A DNA stretch of 64,000 bases from CBDBBY01 sp965203215 (lineage in GTDB: Bacteria > Pseudomonadota > Alphaproteobacteria > Rhodobacterales > Rhodobacteraceae), in contig CBDBBY010000001.1 in NCBI GenBank assembly GCA_965203215.1, positions 2,790,001-2,854,000 of the forward strand, read 5' to 3'. Below, piece by piece: positions 1-8,475 of the stretch. The notes beneath the pieces are model-generated. The model was not told where the DNA came from, ran no database searches, and was given only the letters and a program-made list of their open reading frames with translations. The position numbers were made by a program, and so were the translations under genes. Within the stretch, counting starts at the first letter, position 1. Each line of letters opens with the position of its first letter.

Positions 1-2202
1 AAGGAGCTTTCCGAAGATCCCGATTATCCGGTCGGATATCATTTCGGCGACGGCGGAATCCGTCTGGCGAGCACATCGGATCACATGGACGGGTATGCCC
101 ACTTCGCATCGATGGCCAAGGGCATGGGAGTGGACTTCGAGGTCATCGACGCGGATGAATGCGCGCGACGGCATCCGCTGATTTCAAAAAACGGCCTTGT
201 CGGCGGACTGTGGGATCCGCTGGACGGAGACATTGATCCGTCCCAGCTTTGCCATGCGCTGGCGAGACGCGCGAGACGCGCGGGCGCAACGATTCTGCAA
301 AATACCGAAGTCGAAGGCATTCGCCGGACTCGAGGCGGAGAATGGCTTGTCGAAACCAATGCCGGCCCGATTCACTGCGAGACCGTCGTCATCGCTGCCG
401 GATACCGTGTCAACGAAGTCGCTGCGATGATGGGAACCGCCTTGCCTGTCGTCTCGATGGAGCATCAGTATTTGGTGACGGAGCCGATACCTGAGATCGA
501 CGAAGCCGGGCGGCGTCTCCCGCTGCTCAGATGCCCGACCGACGATTTTTATTGCCGACAGGAAAAAATGGGCCTGCTCGTCGGATTTTATGAGCAGGAC
601 TGCCGGTTGTGGGGGATGGACGGAATAGACCCGGCCTTCACCAAGCAGCTTTGCAACGACGATCTGGACCGGATTTCGGATGTGATGGAAGGCGCGCTTT
701 CGCGACTCCCTGCACTCGCCGATGCAGGGATCAGTTCGGTCGTGAACGGACCGATCACATACTCTGCGGACGGGCTGCCGCTGGTCGGACGGATCCCGGG
801 CCGGCCGAACGCGTTCTGCATCGCAGGTCTTCGCGCCGGGCTCGGCGAAGGCGGCGGCCACGGCCGGATGCTCGCGCAACTGATTTCGCATGGCGAAGCG
901 GAATTCGACACCTGGTGCCTCGATCCGAGCCGTTTCGGCCCCTATGCCAATTCCGAATACAGCGCGGCGAAGGCGATAGAAGATTATCAGAACGAATTTC
1001 GATTCCACATGCCGCACGAGCACCGGAGCGCCGGACGCGGCGCTCGATGCACCGCTGTCACGGCGGAACTGGAAAAGCGGAACGCCGCGCTGGCGCCGCT
1101 GAACGGATGGGAGCGCGCCGCATTCTTCAAGCCGAATCCCCACTTTGAAGAACAGCATTCGTTCAGATTCAGCAATGCCCACCAGATTGTCGGCGATGAA
1201 GTCCGCAACGTTCGAGAAAACGTGGGCATCATGGAAGTATGCGGCTTCGCACGGTTTGAGATTTCAGGCACAAAGGCCGCAGAGTGGCTTGACGGGATTT
1301 CCTGTTCGCGAATTCCGGACGGAAACGGACGCGTCCGTCTTTGCTATTTTCTGAACAAGCACGGAAATCTCAAAAGCGAAGCAACCATCGCGCGCATTGG
1401 CGACCGGTTTTGGTACCTGGCAGCCGCCGCCGCGGAAATGCATGATTTCGAATGGCTGTCGGTATTTCTTCCCAAGGACGGCTCTGTTCGGATCGAAAAC
1501 CTGACCGCATCCCGCCAAGCGATCATGATCGCCGGGCCAAAATCGAGGGAGGTATTGACCGCCGCAACCCGCGCCGACGTATCGCCCGGCTCTTTCAAGC
1601 TGCTGTCCACGAAACAAATATTCATGGGCAGCGTCCCCGCGCAAGCTTACAACCTCAGCTATTCGGGCGAGCTGGCTTATGAACTGCATGTTCCGTCGGA
1701 GATGCTGCTGGCGGCTTGGCGGACCTTGGAGCAAAAAGGATCGAAATACGGAATCAGACCTTTCGGCACATACGCTGCGGACAGCATGAGAATTGAAAAA
1801 GGGTTCAGGCATTGGAAAGCCGATCTGATCACCGAATACGGACCGGAGGAAACCGGAATCATGCGCTTCGTGGATGCCGGCAAGGACTTTTTCGGCAAGG
1901 AAGCGATGATGCGGAAGGCGAAGAACGGAATCCGCCGCCGTCTGGTCACTCTGGAACTCGACAGCGGCGAGGGTCCGGCGCAGCCCGGCGACAGCGTTCT
2001 GCTGGATGATCGAGTGGTCGGAACAGTCACTTCGGCAGCGTACGGATTCCGCACAAATAAAAACTTGGCATTGGCTTTCGTGGATTCCGAAGCGACCGGA
2101 AATTCGAGCAGCGTCGGCGTCGAGTTTCTCGGCAAGTTGAATCCTGCGAAAGTAATTCCGGACTCGCCTTACGACCCCGAAGGAAAAAGGATGAGGCAAT
2201 AA
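1..2202 (+). CDS. FAD-dependent dimethylglycine/sarcosine dehydrogenase-like protein with GcvT domain (5' truncated)
   Basis: The reading frame is open from base 1, so the N-terminus with the FAD Rossmann motif lies outside the window. The first ~300 visible residues are a DAO-type flavoprotein domain: a GGLWDPLDGDIDP segment and a late NGPITYSADGLPLVG motif typical of dimethylglycine/sarcosine dehydrogenases. The remainder is an aminomethyltransferase-like (GcvT plus C-terminal barrel) domain with the motif LSYSGELAYELHVP and the sequence RIEKGFRHWKADL. Family members oxidatively demethylate N-methylated glycines and hand the one-carbon unit to tetrahydrofolate. The exact substrate cannot be read from sequence. 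The stop at 2200-2202 faces a convergent gene. Confidence 0.88.
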   Translation, partial: KELSEDPDYPVGYHFGDGGIRLASTSDHMDGYAHFASMAKGMGVDFEVIDADECARRHPLISKNGLVGGLWDPLDGDIDPSQLCHALARRARRAGATILQNTEVEGIRRTRGGEWLVETNAGPIHCETVVIAAGYRVNEVAAMMGTALPVVSMEHQYLVTEPIPEIDEAGRRLPLLRCPTDDFYCRQEKMGLLVGFYEQDCRLWGMDGIDPAFTKQLCNDDLDRISDVMEGALSRLPALADAGISSVVNGPITYSADGLPLVGRIPGRPNAFCIAGLRAGLGEGGGHGRMLAQLISHGEAEFDTWCLDPSRFGPYANSEYSAAKAIEDYQNEFRFHMPHEHRSAGRGARCTAVTAELEKRNAALAPLNGWERAAFFKPNPHFEEQHSFRFSNAHQIVGDEVRNVRENVGIMEVCGFARFEISGTKAAEWLDGISCSRIPDGNGRVRLCYFLNKHGNLKSEATIARIGDRFWYLAAAAAEMHDFEWLSVFLPKDGSVRIENLTASRQAIMIAGPKSREVLTAATRADVSPGSFKLLSTKQIFMGSVPAQAYNLSYSGELAYELHVPSEMLLAAWRTLEQKGSKYGIRPFGTYAADSMRIEKGFRHWKADLITEYGPEETGIMRFVDAGKDFFGKEAMMRKAKNGIRRRLVTLELDSGEGPAQPGDSVLLDDRVVGTVTSAAYGFRTNKNLALAFVDSEATGNSSSVGVEFLGKLNPAKVIPDSPYDPEGKRMRQ

Positions 2203-2389
2203 TTCAATTGCCGGATTGCGACATTCGGCAAGTTGCGAGTCCGCGCTTGATGCTTTCTGAGCGCACTGCTGAAACGGATTGGAGGCAATGGCCCGCCGAG
2301 TTGCCGCCTTTGAATTCGATGTGAATAAAATTCGTTCTCGAACAGCGGTTTACGAAGTCCTATGGGGCGTCGACAAATGCCCGCATCTT

Positions 2390-3157
2390 TCAGAGGCCAA
2401 TCCCGCGCAAGTAAGTGATCGATCTTGATGCGAATTTCTTCCAATCCGCCGGATTGTCGTGCTCGACCACCAAGTGATCCAACTTAAGTTGTTTGATAGG
2501 CCCGACCAACGCCGGCCAGTCAATCAAGCCGTCTCCTACAGCGGTCCAGCCGTCCTCGACATCCAAGCCGCATGACGAAATATCCTTGAGATGAATCGCG
2601 CAGATGCGGTCTTGAAGCCGCGCCAGTTCGTCTGCCAAGCTGGCGCCCGCGCGTACAACCCAGCCGCAGTCGATTTCAAAACCAACCCAGCCGCCCGCGC
2701 CCTCGAACAACCGGTCCAGCGGAAGCGTGCCATCGGGCAATCTTGCGTATTCGCCGTCATGATTGTGCCAGAGCACCTTGCAGTTCCGGTCCGCAACCTT
2801 TTCCCCTGCCCGCATCAGCGCGGCCCCGACTTCAATCCAGAATTCGGGCTGCACCATCCGTTCCGATTTCGGGACAGCCGGAACGATGATTTTGGTCGCT
2901 CCGACCGCTTGAGCGCAATCGGCATACAGGCTCGCGTCTTTTTCCAGATCGTCCAGCGGCACATGAAACCCGAAACAAGAGAGGCCGGATTCGTCGAGCT
3001 TGCGGCGAAACTCTTCCGGATCGCTTTCGAGATCGATTGAACGAGGCTCGACCGCGTCATAGCCGATGCTCTTGAGATCGGTCAGCTGATTTTCCGGCGG
3101 AAAGTTCCTCGACGAATACAATTGGAATGAAACGGGCAGTCGGTTGTTTTCGGTCAT
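2390..3157 (-). CDS. Sugar phosphate isomerase/epimerase (xylose-isomerase-like TIM barrel)
   Basis: The 255-residue protein belongs to the AP-endonuclease-2/xylose-isomerase-like TIM-barrel superfamily. Visible hallmarks are an early YDAVEPRSID strand, a metal-ligand-type WHNHDGEY segment near the middle, FEIDCGWVVRAG, IHLKDIS and a terminal VVEHDNP. The family isomerises or epimerises sugars, inositols or keto-sugars using a divalent metal. The start ATG at 3157 gives MTENNRLPVSFQLYSSR, a normal family beginning. A Gfo/Idh/MocA dehydrogenase is divergent next to it, a pairing common in inositol and sugar catabolism, so the two probably act on related compounds (inference). Substrate unknown. 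Confidence 0.85.
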   Translation of the reverse strand: MTENNRLPVSFQLYSSRNFPPENQLTDLKSIGYDAVEPRSIDLESDPEEFRRKLDESGLSCFGFHVPLDDLEKDASLYADCAQAVGATKIIVPAVPKSERMVQPEFWIEVGAALMRAGEKVADRNCKVLWHNHDGEYARLPDGTLPLDRLFEGAGGWVGFEIDCGWVVRAGASLADELARLQDRICAIHLKDISSCGLDVEDGWTAVGDGLIDWPALVGPIKQLKLDHLVVEHDNPADWKKFASRSITYLRGIGL

Positions 3158-3558
3158 GTGGCTCAGATGGAATGATGATTGAATCGGAAAATTCGCGGAT
3201 GCCGCTCAAGCCGAAGCTCGACTTCGCGCTCGCTTGGCGGCGTGCAATTGACGGCTGTTGCTCGGACTGTCAACAAAAATGAGCGCGCGGATGCAAGCAT
3301 TGCATTGGCTGCTCCAATTTCACTGATTAACTCAAACAGGTCGGAAGGTTGCTCAGGCACCCGCAACCTCCAAACAGGCCAATTCCCGCCCTTCGTGGGT
3401 GCTCCGTTTTAGTCCCGTGTCCGAATGGCAGCGGTATTGGCTTTTTCGGTCTGCTTGGTCGTGCCGCGAGGCTGCTTGCGCCGGACGCCGCCCAGCCACC
3501 GGTGGCGGCTGGAATAGAATGCCATGTTTGAGATACAGAAAACGCTCGGGCAAGCCCA
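3158..3558. other. Intergenic region between divergent sugar genes, no gene recognised
   Basis: These 400 bases separate the divergent isomerase and oxidoreductase genes. Short open frames exist on both strands but none has family-like sequence. An imperfect GC-rich dyad around 3491-3512 (CAGCCACC/GGTGGCGGCTG) could form a hairpin. The stretch presumably contains both promoters, but I cannot place -35/-10 boxes with confidence. Confidence 0.4.
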
Positions 3559-4704
3559 ATGATGGAGTTGACCTTGGGAGAGCTGGGACTCGGCATCATC
3601 GGATGCGGCAACATTTCCTCCACGTATCTCGCGATGGCGCCGAAATTCCGCGGCATCGAAATACGGGCAGTCGCGGACATCGATATGACAGCGGCGAAAG
3701 CGAAATCCGAACAGTTCCAAGTTCGGTGCGAAACAGTCGAAGGGCTTCTTTCATCGGACGACATTCAAATTGTCGTCAACCTGACAGTGCCGGCTGCCCA
3801 TTTCGAAGTTTCAAGATCAATTCTTGCATCCGGAAAGCACGTCTACTCCGAAAAGCCGCTCGCGCTCCGCTTGAATGAGTGCTTGGAATTGGGAAAACTC
3901 GCAAATGAAAAAGGGTTGCGGGTCGGATCCGCGCCCGACACATGGCTGGGCGGCTCCCATCAAGCCGCGAGAGCAGCCATCGACAACCTTGAAGCCGGCG
4001 AAATCGTCTCGGGAACCGCCCATGTGCTCAGCCACGGAATGGAGCATTGGCACCCCAATCCGGAATTCTTCTATCAGCCGGGCGGCGGCCCCGTCCTAGA
4101 CCTCGGCCCTTACTACATCGCAAATCTGATACAACTGCTGGGGCCGGTCGAACGCGTCGCCGCTCTGACCACGACCCCTTCGGAAACTCGGACGATTTCG
4201 GCCGAACCCAGAAACGGCGAGACTATCGCGGTCGGGACCCCGACCAACATTCACGCGCTGCTTCAATTCAAAGGAGGCGCGGCAGTGGCTTTCTCCGCGT
4301 CTTGGGATGTTTGGGCCCATAGGCATTCGAACATGGAGTTGTACGGAACCGAGGGAACGATATTCGTTCCCGACCCGAATTTCTTCGGCGGTCCGGTTGA
4401 AATCGTTCGACCAGGTATGGACTCGAAGACAGAATTCGGCCGTCCGCACCCGTTCAGCGTTCCGAACGACGGGACCGGACCGAATGGCCGCGCGAACTAC
4501 CGAGGCGCGGGTGTGGCGGAGATGGCTCAGGCCATTCTCGAAGGAAAGCCGCACAGGTGTTCCTTGGAGCTTGCCACGCACTCGGTCGACGTGATGAACA
4601 GCATATTGAAGGCTGGCGAAATCGGCGAGTTTGTGAATTTGGCAACCGAATGCGAAAGGCCGCTCATGTTTACTGCAGAAGATGCCCAGCAACTTCTGTC
4701 CTAA
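3559..4704 (+). CDS. Gfo/Idh/MocA family NAD(P)-dependent oxidoreductase
   Basis: The 381-residue protein starts with a Rossmann fingerprint (LGIIGCGNISSTYLAMA). It carries the family signature EKPLALRLNE near residue 95 and a C-terminal alpha/beta domain with GGGPVLDLGPYYI, where the family has its catalytic histidine/tyrosine region. Members oxidise or reduce sugars, inositols and sugar derivatives with NAD(P). Tandem ATGs at 3559 and 3562 leave the exact start open. A 12-codon frame (3525-3563) ends on top of the start codon and is probably incidental. Orientation and neighbour suggest a joint sugar-interconversion role with the divergent isomerase (inference). Confidence 0.88.
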   Translation: MMELTLGELGLGIIGCGNISSTYLAMAPKFRGIEIRAVADIDMTAAKAKSEQFQVRCETVEGLLSSDDIQIVVNLTVPAAHFEVSRSILASGKHVYSEKPLALRLNECLELGKLANEKGLRVGSAPDTWLGGSHQAARAAIDNLEAGEIVSGTAHVLSHGMEHWHPNPEFFYQPGGGPVLDLGPYYIANLIQLLGPVERVAALTTTPSETRTISAEPRNGETIAVGTPTNIHALLQFKGGAAVAFSASWDVWAHRHSNMELYGTEGTIFVPDPNFFGGPVEIVRPGMDSKTEFGRPHPFSVPNDGTGPNGRANYRGAGVAEMAQAILEGKPHRCSLELATHSVDVMNSILKAGEIGEFVNLATECERPLMFTAEDAQQLLS

Positions 4705-4716
4705 GGCGCGCCGCGA

Positions 4717-4846
4717 ACCAAAATGCAATCGATGCGCCGCAGGTCAAACCCTACCTGGTCGGGCAGGGCTGGATGATCCTGTCGGCCATCCTGTTCGTTT
4801 CGGTCGATGCCGTGATCAAGCAGTGCACGCGTTCAGCAATTTTTGC
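4717..4846 (+). pseudogene. N-terminal remnant of an EamA/DMT-family transporter
   Basis: The frame encodes QVKPYLVGQGWMILSAILF followed by VSVDAVIKQ. This is the first cytoplasmic stretch and transmembrane helix of EamA (drug/metabolite) transporters, which normally have ~290 residues and ten helices. Similarity stops abruptly after about 40 residues, at CTRSAIF, exactly where the dispersed repeat described at 4839 begins. No later helices follow. No good start codon is visible, so this is a truncated relic rather than a gene. Confidence 0.6.
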
Positions 4847-4960
4847 GTCGTTTCGGAGTCCGATTCGGCTGCGTCCGAGGCTTGTTTATAGGTGTTGGGC
4901 GGGATGTTTTTTCGGCGTTCCGAATTTCGGTCTTTTTGGGGCGTTCAGTTATGCGACGTT
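4839..4960. repeat. Dispersed ~100-bp repeat, copy A
   Basis: The stretch around TTTTTGCG, GTCCGATTCG, CTGCG(T/C)CCGAGG and TTTATAGG aligns with a second copy at about 21818-21945 over roughly 80-110 bp with frequent substitutions. Read on the minus strand, both copies can be translated into similar basic peptides (PINKPRTQPNRTPKRRKN here, PINRPRAQTNRTPNRRKN in the other). Whether that is coding constraint or just DNA similarity is unclear. Each copy abuts a truncated gene. No inverted ends or target duplication were found. Confidence 0.55.
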
Positions 4961-5162
4961 CGACAGCAATGAGGAAAAAACGAGACAAGCAGTATGGTCG
5001 CCATTGCTAGTGAAAAGATATCAGAATTAAATCGGCGTAGGACTCCTGCCGTAAAAATTTCACTGGGAAAAAAGATATCCGTCTGCTGCTCGTTCCTTTG
5101 ATTGCCCGCTCAATGATGTGTTCGTCGGCCAAACTTGCGTAGATTTAATCCGCAACATTGCC

Positions 5163-5303
5163 GGTCATATTTGACCATTAATGGTTGCTTGCCGCCTTAA
5201 ACGGCCATATAAGGCCCTTTAATCAGCACTGGAAAACTCTAGATTAAGAGGCCATATATGGCCTCTTACGGTCAATTTGAGATATAAGAGGTCATATATG
5301 GCC
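5163..5303. promoter_or_regulatory. Four evenly spaced operator-like dyads upstream of hipB
   Basis: Four related dyads lie in front of, and over, the antitoxin start: GGTCA-N4-TGACC at 5163-5176, GGCCATATAAGGCC at 5203-5216, a perfect 22-bp palindrome at 5246-5267 (half-site AAGAGGCCATA), and GGTCATATATGGCC at 5290-5303, which covers the start ATG at 5298. Centre spacings are about 40, 47 and 40 bp, close to four helical turns. The shared core is GGYCATAT-N-TGRCC. HipB-type antitoxins are known to bind several operators cooperatively, so these are most simply autoregulatory HipB sites (inference). Confidence 0.72.
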
Positions 5304-5654
5304 GATACAAATACGGTGAACATGCAATCTCCAGAATCTCTTTTGGAAGAGACGGGCAAAAAAACTGGAGCGACTGCGGCTGTCAAGAAACATCACTCAG
5401 TCAGAACTGGCTCAAGATGCAGGCGTGTCCTTGCGCACATTGAGGCGACTGGAATCGGGCGAAGGAGCGACCTTGGACTCCTTCATCAGGATACTTACCG
5501 CTCTGAAACTTCAACAGAATATGGATACGCTTATTCCAAACCCCTGCATTCGTTCAATCGAACGCGTTCGAACAGGCGGGCGCGAACGCCAGCGGGCGCG
5601 TTCAACCAAGACGGTCAGGCATGGAACGAAATGGCGGTGGGAAACGAGTAGCTG
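5298..5654 (+). pseudogene. hipB: Frameshifted HipB-like Xre-family antitoxin
   Basis: Start ATG at 5298 lies inside the fourth dyad. The first ~20 residues (MADTNTVNMQSPESLLEETG) continue naturally only after dropping one base of the seven-A run at 5358-5364. That shift yields KKLERLRLSRNITQSELAQ, then DAGVSLRTLRRLESGEG, a clean helix-turn-helix. The tail (IRSIERVRTGGRERQRARS, TKWRW) matches antitoxins of this HipBA type. A second single-base shift in a G run near 5637 would restore a stop shortly before hipA. Both lesions are in homopolymers, so they could be mutations, phase variation or sequencing errors. The adjacent toxin is certainly broken. Confidence 0.75.
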
Positions 5655-5657
5655 CCA

Positions 5658-6505
5658 ATGGCCGAAACAACAACAGATGCATCCGTCGTACTTTGGGACC
5701 GAGCGGTTGCGGCGGCAACGACGGTCTCGCCGCGATTGATGACATCCTGCGGGTGGGCACTTCCGCAGGCGGAGCGCGGGCAAAGACGATTCTTGCTTGG
5801 AATCCGAACAGCGGCGAGTTTCGACACGGCCAAATAGATGCAGGAGTCGGCTTTGAGCATTGGCTGATGAAGTTGGATGGAATTGAAAACAATCGCGACA
5901 AAGACAAACCTGACCCCCAAGGATACGGGCTGATCGAATACGCCTATTTTCTGATGGCCAAGGATGCCGGCGTAGAAATGATGCCCTGCCGGCAAGGATG
6001 GCAAAACACGCAAGCTTCACATGCAGTCGCTCTGCGCCTTGCAGCATTATGATTTCAATGATCCGAGAGGTTATTCCTACGAACAAGCAATTTTGACGAT
6101 CCGGCAGCTGGGGCTCGGAGCATTGACTTTGGAGCAGCAGTTTCTCCGCGCCGTCTTCAATGTTGTCGCCCGCAATCAGGACAACCATGTAAAGAACATA
6201 GCATTCTTGATGGACCAAGACGGTGCTTGGAAGCTCTCGCCCGCATTCGATGTGACGTACTCTTACAATCCGAACGCCTATTGGACCGGGCGGCACCAGA
6301 TGAGCTTGAATGCCAAGCGGGACGATTTCGAGCTTCAGGACCTGTTCGCGTTCGCCGAAACCGCGTCCATCAAGAAGTCAAAGGCAAAAACTTTGATATC
6401 TTCCGCGCGGGACGCAGTCGCTGACTGGGCGCGCTACCCCGCACAGGCAGGATTGATGACAATACCGCAAGAAGGATCGCCAAGGCTCACAGGTGCAATC
6501 TTTAA
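5658..6505 (+). pseudogene. hipA: Decayed HipA-family serine/threonine kinase toxin
   Basis: Remnants occur in the right order but in different frames. First comes MAETTTDASVVLWDRAVAAA (N-terminus). After a loss of roughly 140 codons comes LAAIDDILRVGTSAGGARAK and DPQGYGLIEYAYFLMAKDAG. A short deletion follows near 6000, then KLHMQSLCALQHYDFNDPRG, VARNQDNHVKNIAFL (HipA catalytic loop NxxD..HxKN) and SPAFDVTYSY. A last frameshift near 6455 precedes the ancestral tail DDNTARRIAKAHRCNL with a stop at 6503-6505. Intact HipA proteins (~430 residues) phosphorylate glutamyl-tRNA synthetase or other targets. This copy cannot make an active kinase. Confidence 0.85.
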
Positions 6506-6558
6506 CCAACCCGAACAGTGACTCGCACCATACATTGATACGCACGATGTTGCAGGAG

Positions 6559-6837
6559 ATGATTCGGTGCTTCCGATGCAAGGATACCGAGCGGTTTTTT
6601 TGAGGAAATCGTGTTCGGCTGCTCGCTGATTCCGAACGACCCGTCAAGCGCAGACCGTGGCAGCTCAACGCTGCTGGGCGTCTTGATTCCTTGAATTCAC
6701 CGCTGGGAAATCAGCTTAAAGCTTTGAAGGGCAATCGAAGTGGTTCGTATAGCATCCGGATCAACGACCAATGGCGCATCTGCTTTCGCTTTGAGGACGG
6801 AGATGCCTACGACGTCGAAATTGTCGATTACCACTGA
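6559..6837 (+). pseudogene. higB: HigB-like mRNA interferase toxin interrupted by an in-frame TGA
   Basis: One frame from ATG 6559 to TGA 6835-6837 gives MIRCFRCKDTERFF, a stop (TGA, 6601-6603), then GNRVRLLADSERPVKRRPWQ, LGNQLKALKGNRSGSYSIRI and NDQWRICFRFEDGDAYDVEI ending VDYH. This is the full 92-codon RelE/HigB plan with the conserved SIRINDQWRICF core. The frame is unchanged across the stop, so the lesion is a single substitution. No ATG/GTG/TTG restart precedes the conserved core, except a TTG at 6690. Either the toxin is dead or it needs readthrough. Confidence 0.8.
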
Positions 6838-6859
6838 TGTCACTGAAGGAAACATCGAA

Positions 6860-7135
6860 ATGACTAAACCTGAACCAATTCATCCGGGCGAGATTTTGAA
6901 GTGCGGCTTCATGGATCCCTTGAGTTTGTCCGCTGAGTCGCTGTCAAAGGAGATCGGCGTTCCGTCCGGGCGCATTGAAGAGATTGCACGAGGCAGCAGT
7001 CGCATCTCGGAAGATATTGCCCGGCGTTTCTCCGAATATTTCAAAACCGATGCCCAGTTTTGGGTGAATCTTCAAAGTTACTACGATCACGAGATTGCTG
7101 AGCGGAAAAATCCAATATTGACGGTTCCTTCGTAG
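6860..7135 (+). CDS. higA: HigA-family antitoxin (Xre helix-turn-helix)
   Basis: The 91-residue protein begins MTKPEPIHPGEILK, the standard HigA opening. It contains the helix-turn-helix LSAESLSKEIGVPSGRIEEI and the C-terminal RRFSEYFKTDAQFWVNLQSY found in HigA/VapI antitoxins. It follows the interrupted higB by 22 bp, the usual toxin-first order. Autoregulation is expected from the family. Its own frame is intact while its toxin is broken, a common state for degrading modules. Confidence 0.88.
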   Translation: MTKPEPIHPGEILKCGFMDPLSLSAESLSKEIGVPSGRIEEIARGSSRISEDIARRFSEYFKTDAQFWVNLQSYYDHEIAERKNPILTVPS

Positions 7136-7269
7136 GCGTTCTCATCGCTGCCACTTGGTGGTATTTCTTGAACCTCATGATACCCGGTTGTTCGAATAAA
7201 ACAAAGCGCCCGCAGACGTGCCGAGAACAGCGGAAAGCGTCCGCAAGCCGATAGCGGCAGCTGATTCAA
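7136..7269. other. Spacer after higA, no gene recognised
   Basis: Nothing with protein-family character or clear secondary structure was found between the higA stop and the dispersed repeat copy that begins near 7262. Confidence 0.3.
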
Positions 7270-7410
7270 ATGGCGGGGGAGTCGCTGGTCGAAAGCGGGG
7301 CCAACGCTCCGGCCGCCTTCAAATGCCGCATCGAAAGCAACCGTCGGGCCGACTTCCTCGATTGGAGGCCGCATTGCACCGCCGTTTGACCAACAAGATT
7401 GGGATGCACC
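7262..7410 (-). repeat. Dispersed LVESxANAP repeat, copy 1
   Basis: Read on the minus strand, this copy matches copies at 9896-10052 and 48551-48717: it starts with the shared end GGTGCATCCC (7401-7410), then TTGTTGGTC, GAGGAAGTCGGCC, GCATTTGAAGGCG, GAGCGTTG and TTTCGACCAGCG. On the plus strand it carries a 39-codon frame (7270-7389) reading LVESGANAPAAFKCRIESNR then RADFLDWRP, parallel to LVESRANAPIAFKCCIEDNH and ADFLNERP in copy 2. The repeat therefore carries the 3' end of a small gene. About 170 bases after it (7411-7581) show no recognisable feature. Confidence 0.75.
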
Positions 7411-7581
7411 TGCCCGACCCCCTTGCTACCCGATCGGCGTTCTCGGCAGTTGGCCGCGAAACCAGCTCTTGCCATGCCAGAACGAATTTGCAGCGCAAGA
7501 GGCATGCAAATCCTCTGCTCGCAAGCGGAAAGACAAACGGTCCTGCTGACCGCGGAGCACCTAACCCCGGTCAAACGAAAT

Positions 7582-8475
7582 TCAGAGAAATGGCATTATC
7601 GCATCTTGCACAACAGCACTGAGATCTCGCTGACGCCGTATGCGAGCATTGTCTTCCCAATCCTGTGCACCTTCGAAACGGGCAGCGGCAACCGGCCCGA
7701 CTTTTCCGTGTCCTTCAACGCCGTCGCTGTCACAGAAGCAATTCTTCAAAATGCCGATTGCGATCTTGACTTTATCGGCGTGATTCCCTTCCAGTGCCCG
7801 AGCAAAGGCGGCCCGCACTGCATCTGTTCCGCCGTCATAGTGTTCGAGGCAGTAACAGAGATCATGCGCATCCTTTTGCTCGCCGCGATGATCAAACACG
7901 AAAGCTTTAAGACAGGTGAAACTAACGATGTCGGCATGGCGAACGGTTACAGTTGCCATACCTCCGCCGTCCAAGAGTTCGGCAGTGATCTCGATGGTCT
8001 CGTGATGGTCGAAAACCATCCCTGAGTAAGGAATGTGGATTGCCGAAACAGCGCCTTCGGACGGCAGCTCCTGTAACGCGCCGCCCCGAGTATCGCCCGC
8101 ATCCGCGAGGAACTCCAAGATAAGAACCATGCCGTGATCAAGCTGCCGTCGCCAGCGCCATGACTGTTTTTGGCCCTTGTTGTTTACGGAGCGCTTGAAT
8201 CCGATTGCCTTGATGTTTTCCTCAAGCGTTCGATAGGCTTGCGTATCCACGAGGAGACCCATATCGACCAAGACGTCGACATCGCCGGTTCCAGCGTGTG
8301 CAGGCACGGCTGGAGGGCGGCTCTTGATGAGGTAGCGTGGCGTGAGACCACCGACCAGATAGATGGAATCGCGAAAAGGTCCCAATCCGCGAATGAGCGT
8401 CACCAAAACTCGTTCACATGCGGCAGTTACGGCTTGATCGTAACCATGAATTGCATTCGGTTTCTTCATTGCCAC
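7582..8475 (-). CDS. Nucleotidyltransferase, AbiEii-like toxin
   Basis: The 297-residue protein has the nucleotidyltransferase core: IYLVGGLTPRYLI followed by TGDVDVLVDMG, giving the GG...DxD metal-binding pattern near residues 41-71. Later FTCLKAFVFDHRGEQKDAHD resembles the conserved K/D helix of AbiEii/AbiGii-type proteins. Its start overlaps the end of the upstream AbiEi-like gene by 10 bp, the arrangement of type IV toxin-antitoxin or abortive-infection pairs. Known AbiEii enzymes transfer nucleotides (MenT-type toxins onto tRNA); the target here is unknown. It could equally be a non-toxic nucleotidyltransferase (lower probability). Confidence 0.75.
   Translation of the reverse strand: MAMKKPNAIHGYDQAVTAACERVLVTLIRGLGPFRDSIYLVGGLTPRYLIKSRPPAVPAHAGTGDVDVLVDMGLLVDTQAYRTLEENIKAIGFKRSVNNKGQKQSWRWRRQLDHGMVLILEFLADAGDTRGGALQELPSEGAVSAIHIPYSGMVFDHHETIEITAELLDGGGMATVTVRHADIVSFTCLKAFVFDHRGEQKDAHDLCYCLEHYDGGTDAVRAAFARALEGNHADKVKIAIGILKNCFCDSDGVEGHGKVGPVAAARFEGAQDWEDNARIRRQRDLSAVVQDAIMPFL

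Noticed and set aside
184..1182. Long minus-strand frame of 332 codons
   Set aside because: It is antisense to the dimethylglycine-dehydrogenase-like gene and has no family-like motifs; the high GC content keeps the opposite strand open.
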